The notes: generated by a model from the sequence alone, not told the origin. A stretch of DNA of 64,000 bases from Streptomyces phaeolivaceus (GCF_009184865.1 NZ_CP045096.1:4650001-4714000), one strand, 5' to 3'; counted from the stretch's first letter, positions 50,820 through 60,345 are shown. Translations and numbers: made by a program.

Positions 50820-51930
50820 CCCCACGAACCCCACGGCCGTACCCGCCGACGCCGTCGCCGGCTATCTGCGGGCCCAGGCCACGGAGTTCCTCCGCGCGCT
50901 GCGCACCCACCGGGAGACCGGCGGGGGCGCGGCGGCGGGTGCCGAGGAGTCCACCGACGCGGCGCTGGCCCTGCGCCGCTCGGCCCGCCGCATCAGCGGC
51001 ACGCTGCACACCTTCCGGCCCCTCCTCGACACGGACTGGTCGGAGTCCCTCCGCCCCGAACTGGCCTGGCTGTCGGGCGCCTTGGGCCGCGAACACGCCT
51101 ACGCGGCCCGCCTGGACCGCCTGGTGACAGCCCTGAACCGCCTGTCGGGAGCGGCCCCGTTCCCGGCCCAGGCGACCCTCCCGGCCCGCACCGCCCCCGG
51201 CTCGGCGGGCACCCGCGCCGGCTCCACCGCCGCCGGCAGCCGCTCCACCACCGCCGCCCCCGCCACCGCAGGCCCGGGTACCCGCCCCACGGCCACCCCC
51301 GACCGCGGCAGCCTGACCGTCGGCGCGGCCAAGGCGGGCGCCCTCCTCGACCGCCAGCTCACCCTGGCCCGCACCCGGGCCCACTCGGCGGCCCTCCAGG
51401 CCCTCGGCTCGTCCCGCTTCCACGCCGTCGCCGACAGCGTCGCCGTCCTCGCCAGCGAGGTCCCCCTCACCCCCGCCGCCCCCGCCGCGGACCTGCGGCC
51501 CCTCGCCGCCGCCGCCCACGACCGCCTCCGCGACGCGGTCACCGGCCTCCCGCTGCACACGGCCGGCCACCCCTACAACGCCGAGGCCCTCGTCCACGGC
51601 CTCTCCCCGGACACCGCGCCCCACCCCCAGGACGCCCCCTGGCACCAGGTACGACTGCTGCTCCGCCTGCACCGCTACGCCCTGGAGGTGCTGCACCCCG
51701 GCGCCGTCCCGGTCGACGTCCGCCTCCTCACGGCCGGCGAGGCCCTCAACCGCCACCGCGACGCCTCCGAGGCGGCCTCCGCCGCGGCCTCCGCCGCCCG
51801 CACCCCCCGGATCGCCCCGGCCACGGCCTACACCCTCGGCGTCCTCCACGCCGACCAGCGCCACGAGGTGGAGGCGTCCCGGTTCGCGTTCCAGCAGTCC
51901 TGGCAGAAGGAGGCGGTGAGCACGTCGTGA
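50800..51930 (+). CDS. CHAD-domain protein (polyphosphate-associated)
   Basis: 376 residues from GTG 50800 with a GGAGG site 7 bases upstream; it overlaps the end of ppk by 20 bp. The CHAD helices show the histidine/arginine-rich motif pattern ([58 protein letters not shown]). CHAD domains bind polyphosphate. The middle (residues ~120-190) is a Ala/Thr/Pro/Gly-rich disordered insert. Co-transcription with ppk fits a role in polyphosphate storage or sensing. Confidence 0.88.
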   Translation: MAQQHLDPTNPTAVPADAVAGYLRAQATEFLRALRTHRETGGGAAAGAEESTDAALALRRSARRISGTLHTFRPLLDTDWSESLRPELAWLSGALGREHAYAARLDRLVTALNRLSGAAPFPAQATLPARTAPGSAGTRAGSTAAGSRSTTAAPATAGPGTRPTATPDRGSLTVGAAKAGALLDRQLTLARTRAHSAALQALGSSRFHAVADSVAVLASEVPLTPAAPAADLRPLAAAAHDRLRDAVTGLPLHTAGHPYNAEALVHGLSPDTAPHPQDAPWHQVRLLLRLHRYALEVLHPGAVPVDVRLLTAGEALNRHRDASEAASAAASAARTPRIAPATAYTLGVLHADQRHEVEASRFAFQQSWQKEAVSTS

Positions 51931-52041
51931 CCGAGACCCCGGACCCCGTCGTCCGGGCTGGCGGGCTGCGTCCTGTGGCGCCGCTCCCCCGACGGCGAGG
52001 ACCTGCAGATCTGCCTGGTCCACCGGCCGAAGTACGACGAG
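51927..52041 (+). pseudogene. Truncated NUDIX hydrolase gene
   Basis: A GTG start overlaps the CHAD stop (GTGA). The first codons read TETPDPVVR, after which a one-base shift near 51955-51965 is needed to continue AGCVLWRRSPDGEDLQICLV and HRPKYDE. This is the N-terminus of a NUDIX hydrolase. The frame then departs from the family before the Nudix box. A complete but different NUDIX gene follows 65 bp downstream, suggesting replacement or decay of the original. Confidence 0.75.
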
Positions 52042-52106
52042 TCGTGTGATCTCTGGGAAGGGTGCAGAAAACTGCTGGTCAGAGGCGCAACGAGATCGAG
52101 GTAGTG

Positions 52107-52538
52107 ATGGACGTCACACCACTGGTACGTGCCGCAGGCTGCGCCCTGTGGCGTCGGTCGTCCTCCGGGGAGGGCATCGAGCTGGCCTTGGTCTACCGGC
52201 CGAAGTGGTCGGACTGGTCCTTGCCGAAGGGAAAGCTCAAGCGCGACGAAGACGCTCGTGACGGCGCCCTCCGCGAAGTCCTGGAGGAAACCGGCATGCA
52301 CTGCGCTCTCGGCCCGGAGCTCCCGACCGTCCACTACACCGACCACCAGGGGCGCCCCAAGCAAGTGCGCTATTGGGCGGCCGAAGCGACCAATGGCACC
52401 TTCACCCCCAACCGCGAAGTCTCCCAACTCCTCTGGCTGCCCCCTGAGGCGGCTGCGCGGCACCTCACACACGAGAGGGACCGAACGATGGTGTCCACTC
52501 TCCTCGACGCCTTGCACAAGGCCGGGACGAACCATTGA
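52107..52538 (+). CDS. NUDIX hydrolase
   Basis: 143 residues from ATG 52107. The Nudix box is complete: GKLKRDEDARDGALREVLEE with TGM, i.e. G-x5-E-x7-R-E-x2-E-E-x-G. The N-terminus is VRAAGCALWRRSSSGEGIEL. Family members hydrolyse nucleoside diphosphates linked to another group. The position after ppk and CHAD matches a conserved NUDIX gene, but this copy has more A/T third positions than its neighbours, consistent with acquisition. Confidence 0.9.
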   Translation: MDVTPLVRAAGCALWRRSSSGEGIELALVYRPKWSDWSLPKGKLKRDEDARDGALREVLEETGMHCALGPELPTVHYTDHQGRPKQVRYWAAEATNGTFTPNREVSQLLWLPPEAAARHLTHERDRTMVSTLLDALHKAGTNH

Positions 52539-52562
52539 GAAGTCGCCGACCGACCAACACAG

Positions 52563-52595
52563 AGAGCCCCACTCGGCATCGCCGAGCGGGGCTCT
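52563..52595. terminator. Hairpin terminator after the NUDIX gene
   Basis: 15-bp arms with one mismatch (AGAGCCCCACTCGGC / GCCGAGCGGGGCTCT) and loop ATC, followed by TCACA. It lies between convergent genes and may serve both. Confidence 0.75.
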
Positions 52596-52618
52596 TCACA
52601 TCTGTTCGGGCGGGGCGA

Positions 52619-52783
52619 TCAGTGATCGCTCTCCTCGGGAACCGCCGTCGAGTCGAATAGGGCCTTCAGGCTTCCCGGCTGTTCAGGGGGCGGCTCGGGC
52701 GCACGCTCCAACTCCGCCGCAAACCACTCGTCGAGAGGTACGGCAACTTTCCCTTCCCACATGGACTCCGCTCCGGTGCTCAT
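52619..52783 (-). CDS. Small hypothetical protein
   Basis: 54 residues from ATG 52783 (STGAESMWEGKVAVPLDEWF). It is acidic with a Pro-rich part (APEPPPEQPGS) and ends TAVPEESDH. No family is recognised. The GGGGG ribosome-like site is acceptable. It converges on the NUDIX gene. Confidence 0.45.
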   Translation of the reverse strand: MSTGAESMWEGKVAVPLDEWFAAELERAPEPPPEQPGSLKALFDSTAVPEESDH

Positions 52784-53063
52784 ACCGCGACCCCCACGGG
52801 AATGGTCCGGCTGCCCTCGCCGACATGGACTCCGCATGCCGATGACGCGTCAACCGGCGTTCCTGAAGTGATATTTGGCTCTATTTTCGAGCAGGGAAAA
52901 GGTGAAGGATCAGGACGGGAATGGCCCTCGCCCAGCGCGACGACGGCCACACAGATCCCGTGTCACTTCCGGCCCGACATCCCGGGACCGTCGAGTGCCG
53001 AGCACCCGACCCCCTGAACGACGGCCGTTCACACCCACTGCCCCCCAGCAGGAAAGCGAAGCC

Positions 53064-53333
53064 ATGAAGAAGACCACGAGAGCACTCGCCATAGCCGCCG
53101 TCATCGGCACCGCCGGAATCGCCGCGGCCACTCCCGCGTCCGCCGCCGGCTGGCAGACTTCGGGCGGCGAGGTGACTGGAACCGGCTGGGAACCGAGTCG
53201 TGATGCCGCCGTCGACGAAGGCAGGTGGGCGGCGCTAGGCCAGTGCAGTTCCGGCCTCGGCTCGCTGAAGTCCCGGGAAACGTGGGCTTCCGGTGGCGGC
53301 TGGTGGTCCATCTCCGTCTACGTCTGCTACTGA
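53064..53333 (+). CDS. Small secreted protein
   Basis: 89 residues from ATG 53064 after AGGAAAG. A clear signal peptide (KKTTRALAIAAVIGTAGIAA ... ASA|AG) leads to a ~62-residue mature part rich in Gly, Ser and Trp with two cysteines (ALGQCSSGLGS and the near-terminal VYVCY), probably forming one disulfide. Function is unknown. The preceding ~280 bp (52784-53063) hold no gene. Confidence 0.7.
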   Translation: MKKTTRALAIAAVIGTAGIAAATPASAAGWQTSGGEVTGTGWEPSRDAAVDEGRWAALGQCSSGLGSLKSRETWASGGGWWSISVYVCY

Positions 53334-53408
53334 CACCTCACCGGCGCCCCACTGCGCAGACGTGCCGCCCGGCGTTCCCTGCGACCGCCGCCACGCAATA
53401 CCCCCACG

Positions 53409-53576
53409 TCACGCAGGGCCCGCCAAGTGCCCCTCCGCGTCCGTACGGGCCAGACTCCTGGCCCGGCGGGCCGGACCACGCCACCCACAGTTGCATCTCG
53501 CCACACAGAACCGCCCCTGCTCGACGGTGACCGTGCGGTGCTCGTGCGGGGATATCGGCTCGTCCTGATGCGCCAC
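53409..53576 (-). CDS. Small protein with Cys/His-rich core
   Basis: 55 residues from GTG 53576 (AHQDEPISPHEHRTVTVEQG). The core FCVARCNCGWRGPARRARSL carries three cysteines and the conserved GWRG-x-ARRA motif of a small actinobacterial protein, and ends ARTDAEGHLAGPA. It may bind a metal. The ribosome site is weak and the upstream frame is open, but the conserved-looking core supports it. Confidence 0.55.
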   Translation of the reverse strand: MAHQDEPISPHEHRTVTVEQGRFCVARCNCGWRGPARRARSLARTDAEGHLAGPA

Positions 53577-53602
53577 ACCAACAACGTTACCCAGGGCAAG
53601 CA

Positions 53603-53660
53603 CCCGCGCCCCGTAAGGGGCGCGGGGAACTGCGCGAGAAGCCCCACCGGACCCGCACCC
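53603..53660. repeat. Dispersed intergenic palindrome, short copy
   Basis: CCGCGCCCCGTAAGGGGCGCGG hairpin followed by GGAACTGCGCGAGAAGCCCCACC, a half element of the dispersed family. Confidence 0.82.
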
Positions 53661-53764
53661 GCACCCCCGAGCCCTTGGGCGCCGCCCCCAGCGTGACAAC
53701 CACCCCCGGCCGTCGTTATCCGAAACGACCACAAGAACCCGGCACGACCCGGCAGGGGATGGCG

Positions 53765-54589
53765 ATGGTGACGCGGCGGCACACCAGGACGAGCGCGGCC
53801 CTCGTCGCGGCGGGACTCGTGGCCGGCGTCACCGGCTGCGCCGGCCCCGGCACCGACGACGACTCCCTCCCCACCGACCCGGTCGACCTGATGCACCGCG
53901 CCGCCCCCACCCTCGTCCGCGCGGGCAGCTCCAAGGCCCGTACGGAGATGGAGATGGCCACCGGCGGCACCCGTGTGACCATCCACGGCGAGGGCGTCTA
54001 CGACTACGGTCGCCGGCTCGGCCGGCTCAAGGTGCTCCTCCCGCACGACCCCGCCGGCCGCAGCGAACACCGCCCGATCACCGAACTCCTCGCCCCCGGC
54101 GCCCTGTTCATGAAGAACCGGGGCGCGGGCGTCCCCGCCGACAAATGGGTCCGCGTCGACACGGGCACCCTCTCCGACGGCAATCTGGTCACCGGCGGCG
54201 CCACCGACCCGTTCGCGGCGGCCGAGGTGCTGCGCGGGGCGCGCACGGCGGAGTACATCGGGGAGACCGAGATCGACGGCACCCGGGTCCGGCACTACCG
54301 GGGCACCGCCGATCTCACGACGGCCTCCCGCGCGGCCTCCGAGGGGAACCGGGCCCCGCTGCGCGCCGCGGCCCGGGGCTTCGCCACCGCCCGGGTCCCC
54401 TTCGACGCCTATCTCGACGACGAGGGCCGTATCCGCAAGGTCCGCCACCGCTTCAGCTTCGTCAACGGCGCACAACCGGGCACCATCGCCGTCGCCTCGA
54501 CAACCCTGCTGTACGACTTCGGCGTCCCCGTCGCCGTACGGCTGCCGCGCCCCGAGGACATCTACGCCGGGAAGATCGCGGAGGAGTAG
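53765..54589 (+). CDS. Lipoprotein of unknown function (LppX-like layout)
   Basis: 274 residues from ATG 53765 after AGGGG. The signal peptide ends in a lipobox-like VTGC (ALVAAGLVAGVTGCAGPG), so it is predicted to be an anchored lipoprotein. The remainder is a beta-rich domain (TRVTIHGEGVYDYGRRLGRL, VRHYRGTADLTTASRAAS, RIRKVRHRFSFVNG), similar in layout to LppX/LprG-type lipid-binding lipoproteins. That resemblance is pattern-level only. Confidence 0.75.
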   Translation: MVTRRHTRTSAALVAAGLVAGVTGCAGPGTDDDSLPTDPVDLMHRAAPTLVRAGSSKARTEMEMATGGTRVTIHGEGVYDYGRRLGRLKVLLPHDPAGRSEHRPITELLAPGALFMKNRGAGVPADKWVRVDTGTLSDGNLVTGGATDPFAAAEVLRGARTAEYIGETEIDGTRVRHYRGTADLTTASRAASEGNRAPLRAAARGFATARVPFDAYLDDEGRIRKVRHRFSFVNGAQPGTIAVASTTLLYDFGVPVAVRLPRPEDIYAGKIAEE

Positions 54590-54696
54590 CCCCGAGGTGG
54601 AGCCGAAAGTACCGGGCTGGAAATGGTCCGTTGGTGCCATGCGCGGGCCATGGGCCGCTGCCTAACCTAGGAGTCGGTGACGGCGGAGAAGAGGTG

Positions 54697-54882
54697 ATGC
54701 GCGTGGCTCCGGCAGGCGGTACGGCGGTTCAGGACCACGTGGCCCTCGCCGAGATCGAGCTCTGCGGCGACCTCATCATCGCGGCCTCGACCACCGACGG
54801 CGACCGCCTCAGCCACGACCGCATCGACGAGGTGCTGCGTGTCCGGGAAGAGCGCGCCCACGAGGACGAACCGCCCCGCTAG
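54697..54882 (+). CDS. Small conserved hypothetical protein
   Basis: 61 residues from ATG 54697 after GGAGAAGAGG. The sequence has VALAEIELCGDLIIAASTTD followed by RLSHDRIDEVLRVREERAHE, which I recall as a conserved small gene near csoR in Streptomyces. Mostly helical, with one cysteine. Function is unknown. Convergent with csoR. Confidence 0.68.
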   Translation: MRVAPAGGTAVQDHVALAEIELCGDLIIAASTTDGDRLSHDRIDEVLRVREERAHEDEPPR

Positions 54883-54943
54883 CGGACGTCCACACAGGGA
54901 GCCGTGGCCGAAAACCGACCCCGGCGCCCCCACCCCCGGAACC

Positions 54944-55318
54944 TCAGGTCCGCAGCAGCCGCCCGATCGCCTTCGTGGCCTCCTCCACCTTCGCGTCGAC
55001 CTCGGCGCCGCCCTTCAGGGCCGCGTCGGCGACGCAGTGCCGCAGATGCTCCTCCAGGAGCTGGAGCGCGAAGGACTGCAGGGCCTTGGTGGAGGCGGAG
55101 ACCTGGGTGAGTATGTCGATGCAGTAGACGTCGTCGTCGACCATCCGCTGCAGCCCACGGATCTGCCCCTCGATGCGCCGCAGACGCTTGAGATGCTCGT
55201 CCTTCTGTTTGTGGTACCCGTGGATTCCGCGGTCGTGGTCGGTCACGACGTCCGGCACCGCACCGCCCGCGGCGTCCACGGCGGAGGGAACCTCGGCGCC
55301 GGCCCCTGTGGTCGTCAT
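54944..55318 (-). CDS. csoR: CsoR copper-sensing repressor
   Basis: 124 residues. The Cu(I) ligands are C66 (VYCIDIL), H91 and C95 (EEHLRHC), with the family spacing. The four-helix layout is LKRLRRIEGQIRGLQRMVDD ... LTQVSASTKALQSFALQLLE. Cu(I) binding releases DNA and derepresses copper export. A perfect operator lies directly upstream (55333-55353). The N-terminal ~30 residues are a disordered extension. Confidence 0.95.
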   Translation of the reverse strand: MTTTGAGAEVPSAVDAAGGAVPDVVTDHDRGIHGYHKQKDEHLKRLRRIEGQIRGLQRMVDDDVYCIDILTQVSASTKALQSFALQLLEEHLRHCVADAALKGGAEVDAKVEEATKAIGRLLRT

Positions 55319-55332
55319 CGCAGCCTCCAGAC

Positions 55333-55353
55333 ATATACCCCTACCGGGTATAT
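55333..55353. promoter_or_regulatory. CsoR operator
   Basis: ATATACCC-5-GGGTATAT, a perfect palindrome 15 bp before the csoR start, matching the known CsoR site type (TACCC-GGGTA). It indicates autorepression. Confidence 0.85.
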
Positions 55354-55506
55354 GGTAGCGAACTTTGGCGGGTATACGCCCTGCGGGCGGCCCCCCTGCC
55401 GGTAAATATGCCTGATGGGCGACACTGGGGGACGGCCCATTAGCCGTGGCCGGATGATGCGCCTAGCATCAGCCTGACCGAAACCAATGCATACCGAGGA
55501 CCCCAC

Positions 55507-56127
55507 GTGCGCTTTCGTCTGACCCCCAGGGAGACGAGCTTCTACGACATGTTCGCCGCGTCCGCGGACAACATCGTCACGGGCTCGAAACTCCTCATGG
55601 AACTGCTCGGGGCGGACACCGCCGGCCGGGCCGAGATCGCAGAGCGTATGCGGGCCGCTGAACACGCCGGTGACGACGCCACACACGCGATCTTCCACCA
55701 ACTGAACTCCTCGTTCATCACGCCCTTCGACCGCGAGGACATCTACTCCCTCGCGTCCTCCCTCGACGACATCATGGACTTCATGGAGGAGGCCGTCGAC
55801 CTGGTCGTCCTCTACAACGTGGAGGAACTGCCCAAGGGCGTCGAGCAGCAGATCGAGGTCCTGGCGCGCGCCGCCGAGCTGACCGCCGAGGCGATGCCCA
55901 ACCTCCGCACGATGGACAACCTCACCGAGTACTGGATCGAGGTGAACCGGCTGGAGAACCAGGCGGACCAGATCCACCGCAAGCTCCTGGCCCACCTCTT
56001 CAACGGCAAGTACGACGCCATCGAGGTCCTCAAGCTCAAGCAGATCGTGGATGTGCTGGAGGAGGCGGCGGACGCGTTCGAGCACGTGGCGAACACGGTG
56101 GAGACCATCGCCGTCAAGGAGTCCTGA
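55507..56127 (+). CDS. DUF47/PhoU-like protein paired with Pit
   Basis: 206 residues from GTG 55507. A mostly helical protein of the DUF47 family (related to PhoU), with the family start RFRLTPRETSFYDMFAASAD and conserved DREDIYSLASSLDDIMDFME. It is 7 bp upstream of pit and co-transcribed. Proteins of this family act as accessory factors for Pit transporters, probably adjusting phosphate uptake. Confidence 0.9.
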   Translation: MRFRLTPRETSFYDMFAASADNIVTGSKLLMELLGADTAGRAEIAERMRAAEHAGDDATHAIFHQLNSSFITPFDREDIYSLASSLDDIMDFMEEAVDLVVLYNVEELPKGVEQQIEVLARAAELTAEAMPNLRTMDNLTEYWIEVNRLENQADQIHRKLLAHLFNGKYDAIEVLKLKQIVDVLEEAADAFEHVANTVETIAVKES

Positions 56128-56134
56128 CCCCTTC

Positions 56135-57133
56135 ATGGACACCTTCGCTCTGGTCGTGACCATCGGGGTCGCGCTCTTCTTCACGTACACCAACGGCTTC
56201 CACGACTCCGCGAACGCCATCGCGACCTCGGTGTCGACCCGTGCGCTGACGCCCCGCGCGGCGCTCGCCATGGCCGCGGTCATGAACCTGGTCGGTGCCT
56301 TCCTCGGCAGCGGCGTCGCCAAGACGGTCAGTGAAGGGCTGATCTCCACACCCGAGGGCTCCAAGGGGATGGGCATCCTCTTCGCGGCGCTGGTCGGCGC
56401 GATCACCTGGAACCTCGTCACCTGGTACTTCGGCCTGCCCTCGTCCTCCTCCCACGCGCTGTTCGGCGGCATGGTGGGCGCGGCGCTCGCGGGCGGTACG
56501 ACGGTCTACTGGTCCGGCGTCCTCGAAAAGGTCGTCATCCCGATGTTCGTGTCACCGGTGGTCGGCCTGGTCGTCGGCTATCTGGTGATGGCGGCGATCA
56601 TGTGGATCTTCCGCCGGGCCAACCCGCACAAGGCCAAGCGCGGTTTCCGTATCGCGCAGACCGTGTCGGCGGCCGGTATGGCCCTCGGGCACGGTCTCCA
56701 GGACGCCCAGAAGACGATGGGCATCGTCGTGATGGCCCTGGTCATCGCGGACGTCGAGGACTACGGCGACCCGATCCCGGTCTGGGTGAAGATCGTCTGC
56801 GCGGTGATGCTCTCGCTCGGCACCTACGCGGGCGGCTGGCGCATCATGCGCACCCTCGGCCGGAAGATCATCGAACTCGACCCGCCGCAGGGCTTCGCCG
56901 CCGAGACCACCGGCGCGTCGATCATGTTCATCACGGCCTTCATCTTCAAGGCCCCCATCTCCACGACCCACATCATCACCTCGGCGATCATGGGCGTCGG
57001 CGCCACCAAGCGCATCAACGCCGTGCGCTGGGGCGTCGCCAAGAACATCATCCTCGGCTGGTTCATCACCATGCCGGCCGCCGCCCTGGTGGCCGCGACA
57101 AGCTTCTGGATCGTGAACCTGGCGTTCCTGTAG
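56135..57133 (+). CDS. pit: PiT-family inorganic phosphate transporter
   Basis: 332 residues with about 9-10 transmembrane segments. The PiT signature occurs twice: FTYTNGFHDSANAIATSVST at the N-terminus and GHGLQDAQKTMGIVVMAL in the second half. The sodium/proton motif SSSSHALFGGMVGAA and ISTTHIITSAIMGVGATKR are also present. It is a low-affinity metal-phosphate/H+ symporter in the membrane. It follows DUF47 by 7 bp. A strong hairpin terminates the operon. Confidence 0.95.
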   Translation: MDTFALVVTIGVALFFTYTNGFHDSANAIATSVSTRALTPRAALAMAAVMNLVGAFLGSGVAKTVSEGLISTPEGSKGMGILFAALVGAITWNLVTWYFGLPSSSSHALFGGMVGAALAGGTTVYWSGVLEKVVIPMFVSPVVGLVVGYLVMAAIMWIFRRANPHKAKRGFRIAQTVSAAGMALGHGLQDAQKTMGIVVMALVIADVEDYGDPIPVWVKIVCAVMLSLGTYAGGWRIMRTLGRKIIELDPPQGFAAETTGASIMFITAFIFKAPISTTHIITSAIMGVGATKRINAVRWGVAKNIILGWFITMPAAALVAATSFWIVNLAFL

Positions 57134-57175
57134 ACCCGAGGGGCACCTCGCCCCGGGCTCGCCCCGAACGAGGAC

Positions 57176-57206
57176 GGGCCCGCCCCCGGGAGCCGGGGGC
57201 GGGCCC
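57176..57206. terminator. Hairpin between pit and pstB
   Basis: Perfect 14-bp arms GGGCCCGCCCCCGG/CCGGGGGCGGGCCC with loop GAG and then TTTA. It lies between convergent operons and may stop both. Confidence 0.82.
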
Positions 57207-57268
57207 TTTACCTACCTCGCGGCGGCACCGCCATGCAGCACCGCGAGGGGTTCCTTGGAGACGTCGGC

Positions 57269-58045
57269 CTAGCCGAAGCGCCCGGAGATGTAGTCCTCCG
57301 TGGCCTGGACGGACGGGTTGGAGAAGATCCGCTCCGTGTCGTCTATCTCGATGAGCTTGCCGGGCTGGCCGACCGCCGCGAGGTTGAAGAAGGCCGTGCG
57401 GTCCGAGACACGCGCCGCCTGCTGCATGTTGTGCGTCACGATGACGATCGTGAACTGCTCCTTCAGCTCACCGATGAGGTCCTCGATGGCGAGTGTCGAG
57501 ATCGGGTCCAGCGCGGAGCACGGCTCGTCCATGAGCAGCACCTTCGGCTCAACCGCGATCGCGCGGGCGATGCACAGCCGCTGCTGCTGACCACCGGAGA
57601 GACCCGAACCGGGCTTGTTCAGGCGGTCCTTGACCTCGTTCCAGAGGTTCGCGCCCTTGAGGGACTTCTCGACGATCTCGTCCAACTCGGACTTCTTCTT
57701 GCCGCCGACCAGCTTCAGGCCCGCCGCCACGTTGTCGTAGATCGACATCGTGGGGAACGGGTTCGGACGCTGGAAGACCATGCCGACCTCACGCCGTACG
57801 GAGACCGGGTCGACCCCGGCGCCGTACAGGTTCTCGTCGTCGAGCATGACCTTGCCCTCGACACGGCCGCCCGGCGTGACCTCGTGCATCCGGTTCAGCG
57901 TGCGCAGGAACGTGGACTTGCCGCAGCCGGAGGGGCCGATGAAGGCCGTCACCGTACGGGGCTCGATGGCCATCGAGATGTCCTCGATGGCGCGGAAGGA
58001 GCTGTAGTAGGCGTTGAGGCCGCTGACGTCGATTCGCTTGGCCAT
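57269..58045 (-). CDS. pstB: Phosphate ABC transporter ATP-binding protein PstB
   Basis: 258 residues from ATG 58045 ([20 protein letters not shown]). Walker A is GPSGCGKST, the Q-loop is [11 protein letters not shown], the signature is GLSGGQQQR, Walker B is [12 protein letters not shown] and the H-loop is VTHNM. It energises high-affinity phosphate uptake through PstC and PstA. It is the last gene of the pstSCAB unit, 103 bp after pstA. Confidence 0.97.
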   Translation of the reverse strand: MAKRIDVSGLNAYYSSFRAIEDISMAIEPRTVTAFIGPSGCGKSTFLRTLNRMHEVTPGGRVEGKVMLDDENLYGAGVDPVSVRREVGMVFQRPNPFPTMSIYDNVAAGLKLVGGKKKSELDEIVEKSLKGANLWNEVKDRLNKPGSGLSGGQQQRLCIARAIAVEPKVLLMDEPCSALDPISTLAIEDLIGELKEQFTIVIVTHNMQQAARVSDRTAFFNLAAVGQPGKLIEIDDTERIFSNPSVQATEDYISGRFG

Positions 58046-58148
58046 GTGGATCACTGCTTCTTTCGCGAGGAATTCGCGGGGAATTCGGGGGATCTGGTCG
58101 CTGTATGGCCGCGTCAGCGACCGGCCACGCGGCGGAGCCGCATGATTG

Positions 58149-59204
58149 TCATCGTGGCGCCTTCCAGCGGGCGATGCCGCGGGCCGCCAGGTTCAGGATC
58201 ATGATGAAGGCGATCAGCGTCAGCGACGCCGCCCAGGCACGGTCGTACGCCGCTCCGGAACCGCCGCTCTGCTGGAACTGCAGATAGATGTACATCGGCA
58301 GCGAGGCCTGCGGACCCTCGAACGGGTTCGCGTTGATGTAGGACGAACCCCACACCAGCAGCAGGACCGGAGCGGTCTCACCGGCGATACGGGCGACCGC
58401 GAGCATCACACCTGTCGTGATACCACCGATGGCGGTCGGCAGCACGATTTTGAGGATGGTCCGCCACTTCGGCACGCCCAGCGCCAGCGAGGCCTCGCGC
58501 AGCTCGTTCGGGACGAGCTTGAGCATCTCCTCGGTGGAGCGGACGACGACCGGCAGCATCAGGATCGTCAGCGCCATCGCGCCGGCGAAACCGGAGTAGC
58601 CCATGTCCAGGATCAGGATCCAGGTGCTGAGGATGAACAGGCCCGCGACGATCGACGGGATGCCCGTCATGACGTCGACGAAGAAGGTGACCGCCTGGGC
58701 GAGCCGGCCCCGGCCGTACTCGACCAGGTAGATCGCGGTCAGCACACCGATCGGCACGGAGATGGCGGTGGCGATGCCGACCTGCTCCAGGGTGCCGAGG
58801 ATGGCGTGGTAGATACCGCCGCCGGGCTCGGAGACGGCGACCACACCCATCGAGTGGCTGAGGAAGTAGCCGTCGAGGACCTTCACACCGCGCGCGACGG
58901 TCTCCCAGACGAGGGAGGCCAGCGGGATGACGGCGAGCAGGAAGGCGACCCAGACGACGCTGGTCGCGACCCGGTCCTTGGCCTGCCGCTTGCCCTCGAC
59001 GCGCGCGGCGATGACGTAGGAGCCGAGGACGAAGAGGATGCCGGCGATCAGGGCCCACTGGATGGAGCTTTCGAGGCCGGCCACGGCGCTGATGCCGAGG
59101 CCCAGCGCGACCGAGCCGGCGGCGACCGCCCACGCGAACCACTTGGGCAGGGACGCGGCACGCAGGGTGCTCGGGCCCTTCGGGGTGAGAGTTGCGTTGC
59201 TCAT
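58149..59204 (-). CDS. pstA: Phosphate ABC transporter permease PstA
   Basis: 351 residues. Six or more transmembrane segments and the binding-protein-dependent transport signature [22 protein letters not shown] segment ([20 protein letters not shown]) in the cytosolic loop. It forms the membrane channel with PstC. The ATG overlaps the pstC stop (ATGA), so translation is coupled. Length is slightly above E. coli PstA, owing to two extra N-terminal membrane segments as in other actinobacteria. Confidence 0.96.
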   Translation of the reverse strand: MSNATLTPKGPSTLRAASLPKWFAWAVAAGSVALGLGISAVAGLESSIQWALIAGILFVLGSYVIAARVEGKRQAKDRVATSVVWVAFLLAVIPLASLVWETVARGVKVLDGYFLSHSMGVVAVSEPGGGIYHAILGTLEQVGIATAISVPIGVLTAIYLVEYGRGRLAQAVTFFVDVMTGIPSIVAGLFILSTWILILDMGYSGFAGAMALTILMLPVVVRSTEEMLKLVPNELREASLALGVPKWRTILKIVLPTAIGGITTGVMLAVARIAGETAPVLLLVWGSSYINANPFEGPQASLPMYIYLQFQQSGGSGAAYDRAWAASLTLIAFIMILNLAARGIARWKAPR

Positions 59205-60208
59205 CCGTTGGCCCCCGAGAACTCCTTGCGGCGGGCGATGATCAGTCGGGCCGCGCCATTGACCAGCAGGGTGATGACGAACAGGACCAGACCGGAGGCG
59301 ATCAGGGCGTCGCGGCCCATGTCGGTGGCCTCGCTGAACTTGCTGGCGATGTTCTGGGCGAAGGTGCCGCCGCCCGGGTCGAGCAGGCTGAGGTTGATCT
59401 CGAAGCTGGACGACAGGACCATCGCGACGGCCATGGTCTCGCCGAGCGCGCGGCCGAGGCCGAGCATCGAGGCGGAGATCACGCCGGAGCGGCCGAAGGG
59501 CAGCACCGCCATGCGGATGACCTCCCAGCGGGTCGCGCCGAGGGCCAGGGCGGCCTCCTCGTGCATCTGCGGCACCTGCCGGAAGACCTCACGGCTCACG
59601 TTGGTGATGATCGGCAGGATCATGATCGCGAGCAGGATGCCGACGGTGAGCAGCGAGCGCGGGGCGCCGCCCTCCCACGAGAGGATGCCGGTCCAGCCGA
59701 GGTAGTCGTTCAGCCAGCCGTAGAGGCCGTCGAGCTGCGGTACGAGGACCAGGATGCCCCAGAGGCCGTACACGATGGACGGCACGGCGGCGAGCAGGTC
59801 GATCACGTACGCGATGGGGCCGCCGAGCCTGCGCGGGGCGTAGTGCGTGATGAAGAGGGCGATACCGACCGCTACCGGCACGGCGATGGCCATCGCGATG
59901 AGCGACGAGACGATCGTGCCGAAGGCGAGGACGGCGATGCCGAACTCCGGCGGGACCCCGGTGGGGTTCCACTCGAAGGTCGTGAAGAAGTTGGCCTCGT
60001 CCTTGCTGATCGCGAGCACGGCGCGGTAACTGAGGAACACGGCGATGGCCGCCATGAGCACAAGGAGGAAGATGCCAGAACCTCTGGAGAGGCCCAGGAA
60101 GACCCGGTCGCCGGGACGGGTGACGCCGCGGGCGGCGCGCTTCTCGTCGGCGGTCTCGGAAGTCGATGGGGTGGGGGGTGCGGGAGTGTCTTTGGTCGAT
60201 ATGTCCAT
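59201..60208 (-). CDS. pstC: Phosphate ABC transporter permease PstC
   Basis: 335 residues from ATG 60208 (DISTKDTPAPPTPSTSETAD). Six transmembrane segments, with the permease loop EEAALALGATRWEVIRMAVL. It overlaps pstA by 4 bp. It is separated from pstS by a 137-bp gap holding a strong hairpin, so it is probably expressed at a lower level than pstS. Confidence 0.96.
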   Translation of the reverse strand: MDISTKDTPAPPTPSTSETADEKRAARGVTRPGDRVFLGLSRGSGIFLLVLMAAIAVFLSYRAVLAISKDEANFFTTFEWNPTGVPPEFGIAVLAFGTIVSSLIAMAIAVPVAVGIALFITHYAPRRLGGPIAYVIDLLAAVPSIVYGLWGILVLVPQLDGLYGWLNDYLGWTGILSWEGGAPRSLLTVGILLAIMILPIITNVSREVFRQVPQMHEEAALALGATRWEVIRMAVLPFGRSGVISASMLGLGRALGETMAVAMVLSSSFEINLSLLDPGGGTFAQNIASKFSEATDMGRDALIASGLVLFVITLLVNGAARLIIARRKEFSGANG

Positions 60209-60306
60209 CAGGTTCTCCGGTCTGCGGAGCCGTCGTCGTGCGGGCGGCGGCTCGGGGCGGAGCCGCCCGCGGTGGCGGAGGACTCCTGGCGGCGGTGCAC
60301 CGGACG

Positions 60307-60340
60307 GTGCGGCCCGGTCCCGTCGGGGACCGGACCGCAC
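60307..60340 (-). terminator. Hairpin between pstS and pstC (partial terminator)
   Basis: 15-bp arms with one mismatch (60307-60321, 60326-60340) and a 4-base loop, 5 bp after the pstS stop. No T-run follows on the coding strand. It is likely to reduce read-through or protect the pstS message, giving more PstS than PstCAB. Confidence 0.7.
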
Positions 60341-60345
60341 TCAGG

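Noticed and set aside
54145..54882. One long plus-strand gene covering the end of the lipoprotein gene and the small gene at 54697
   Set aside because: The first part is a frame shadow of the lipoprotein gene. The real start with a ribosome site is at 54697.
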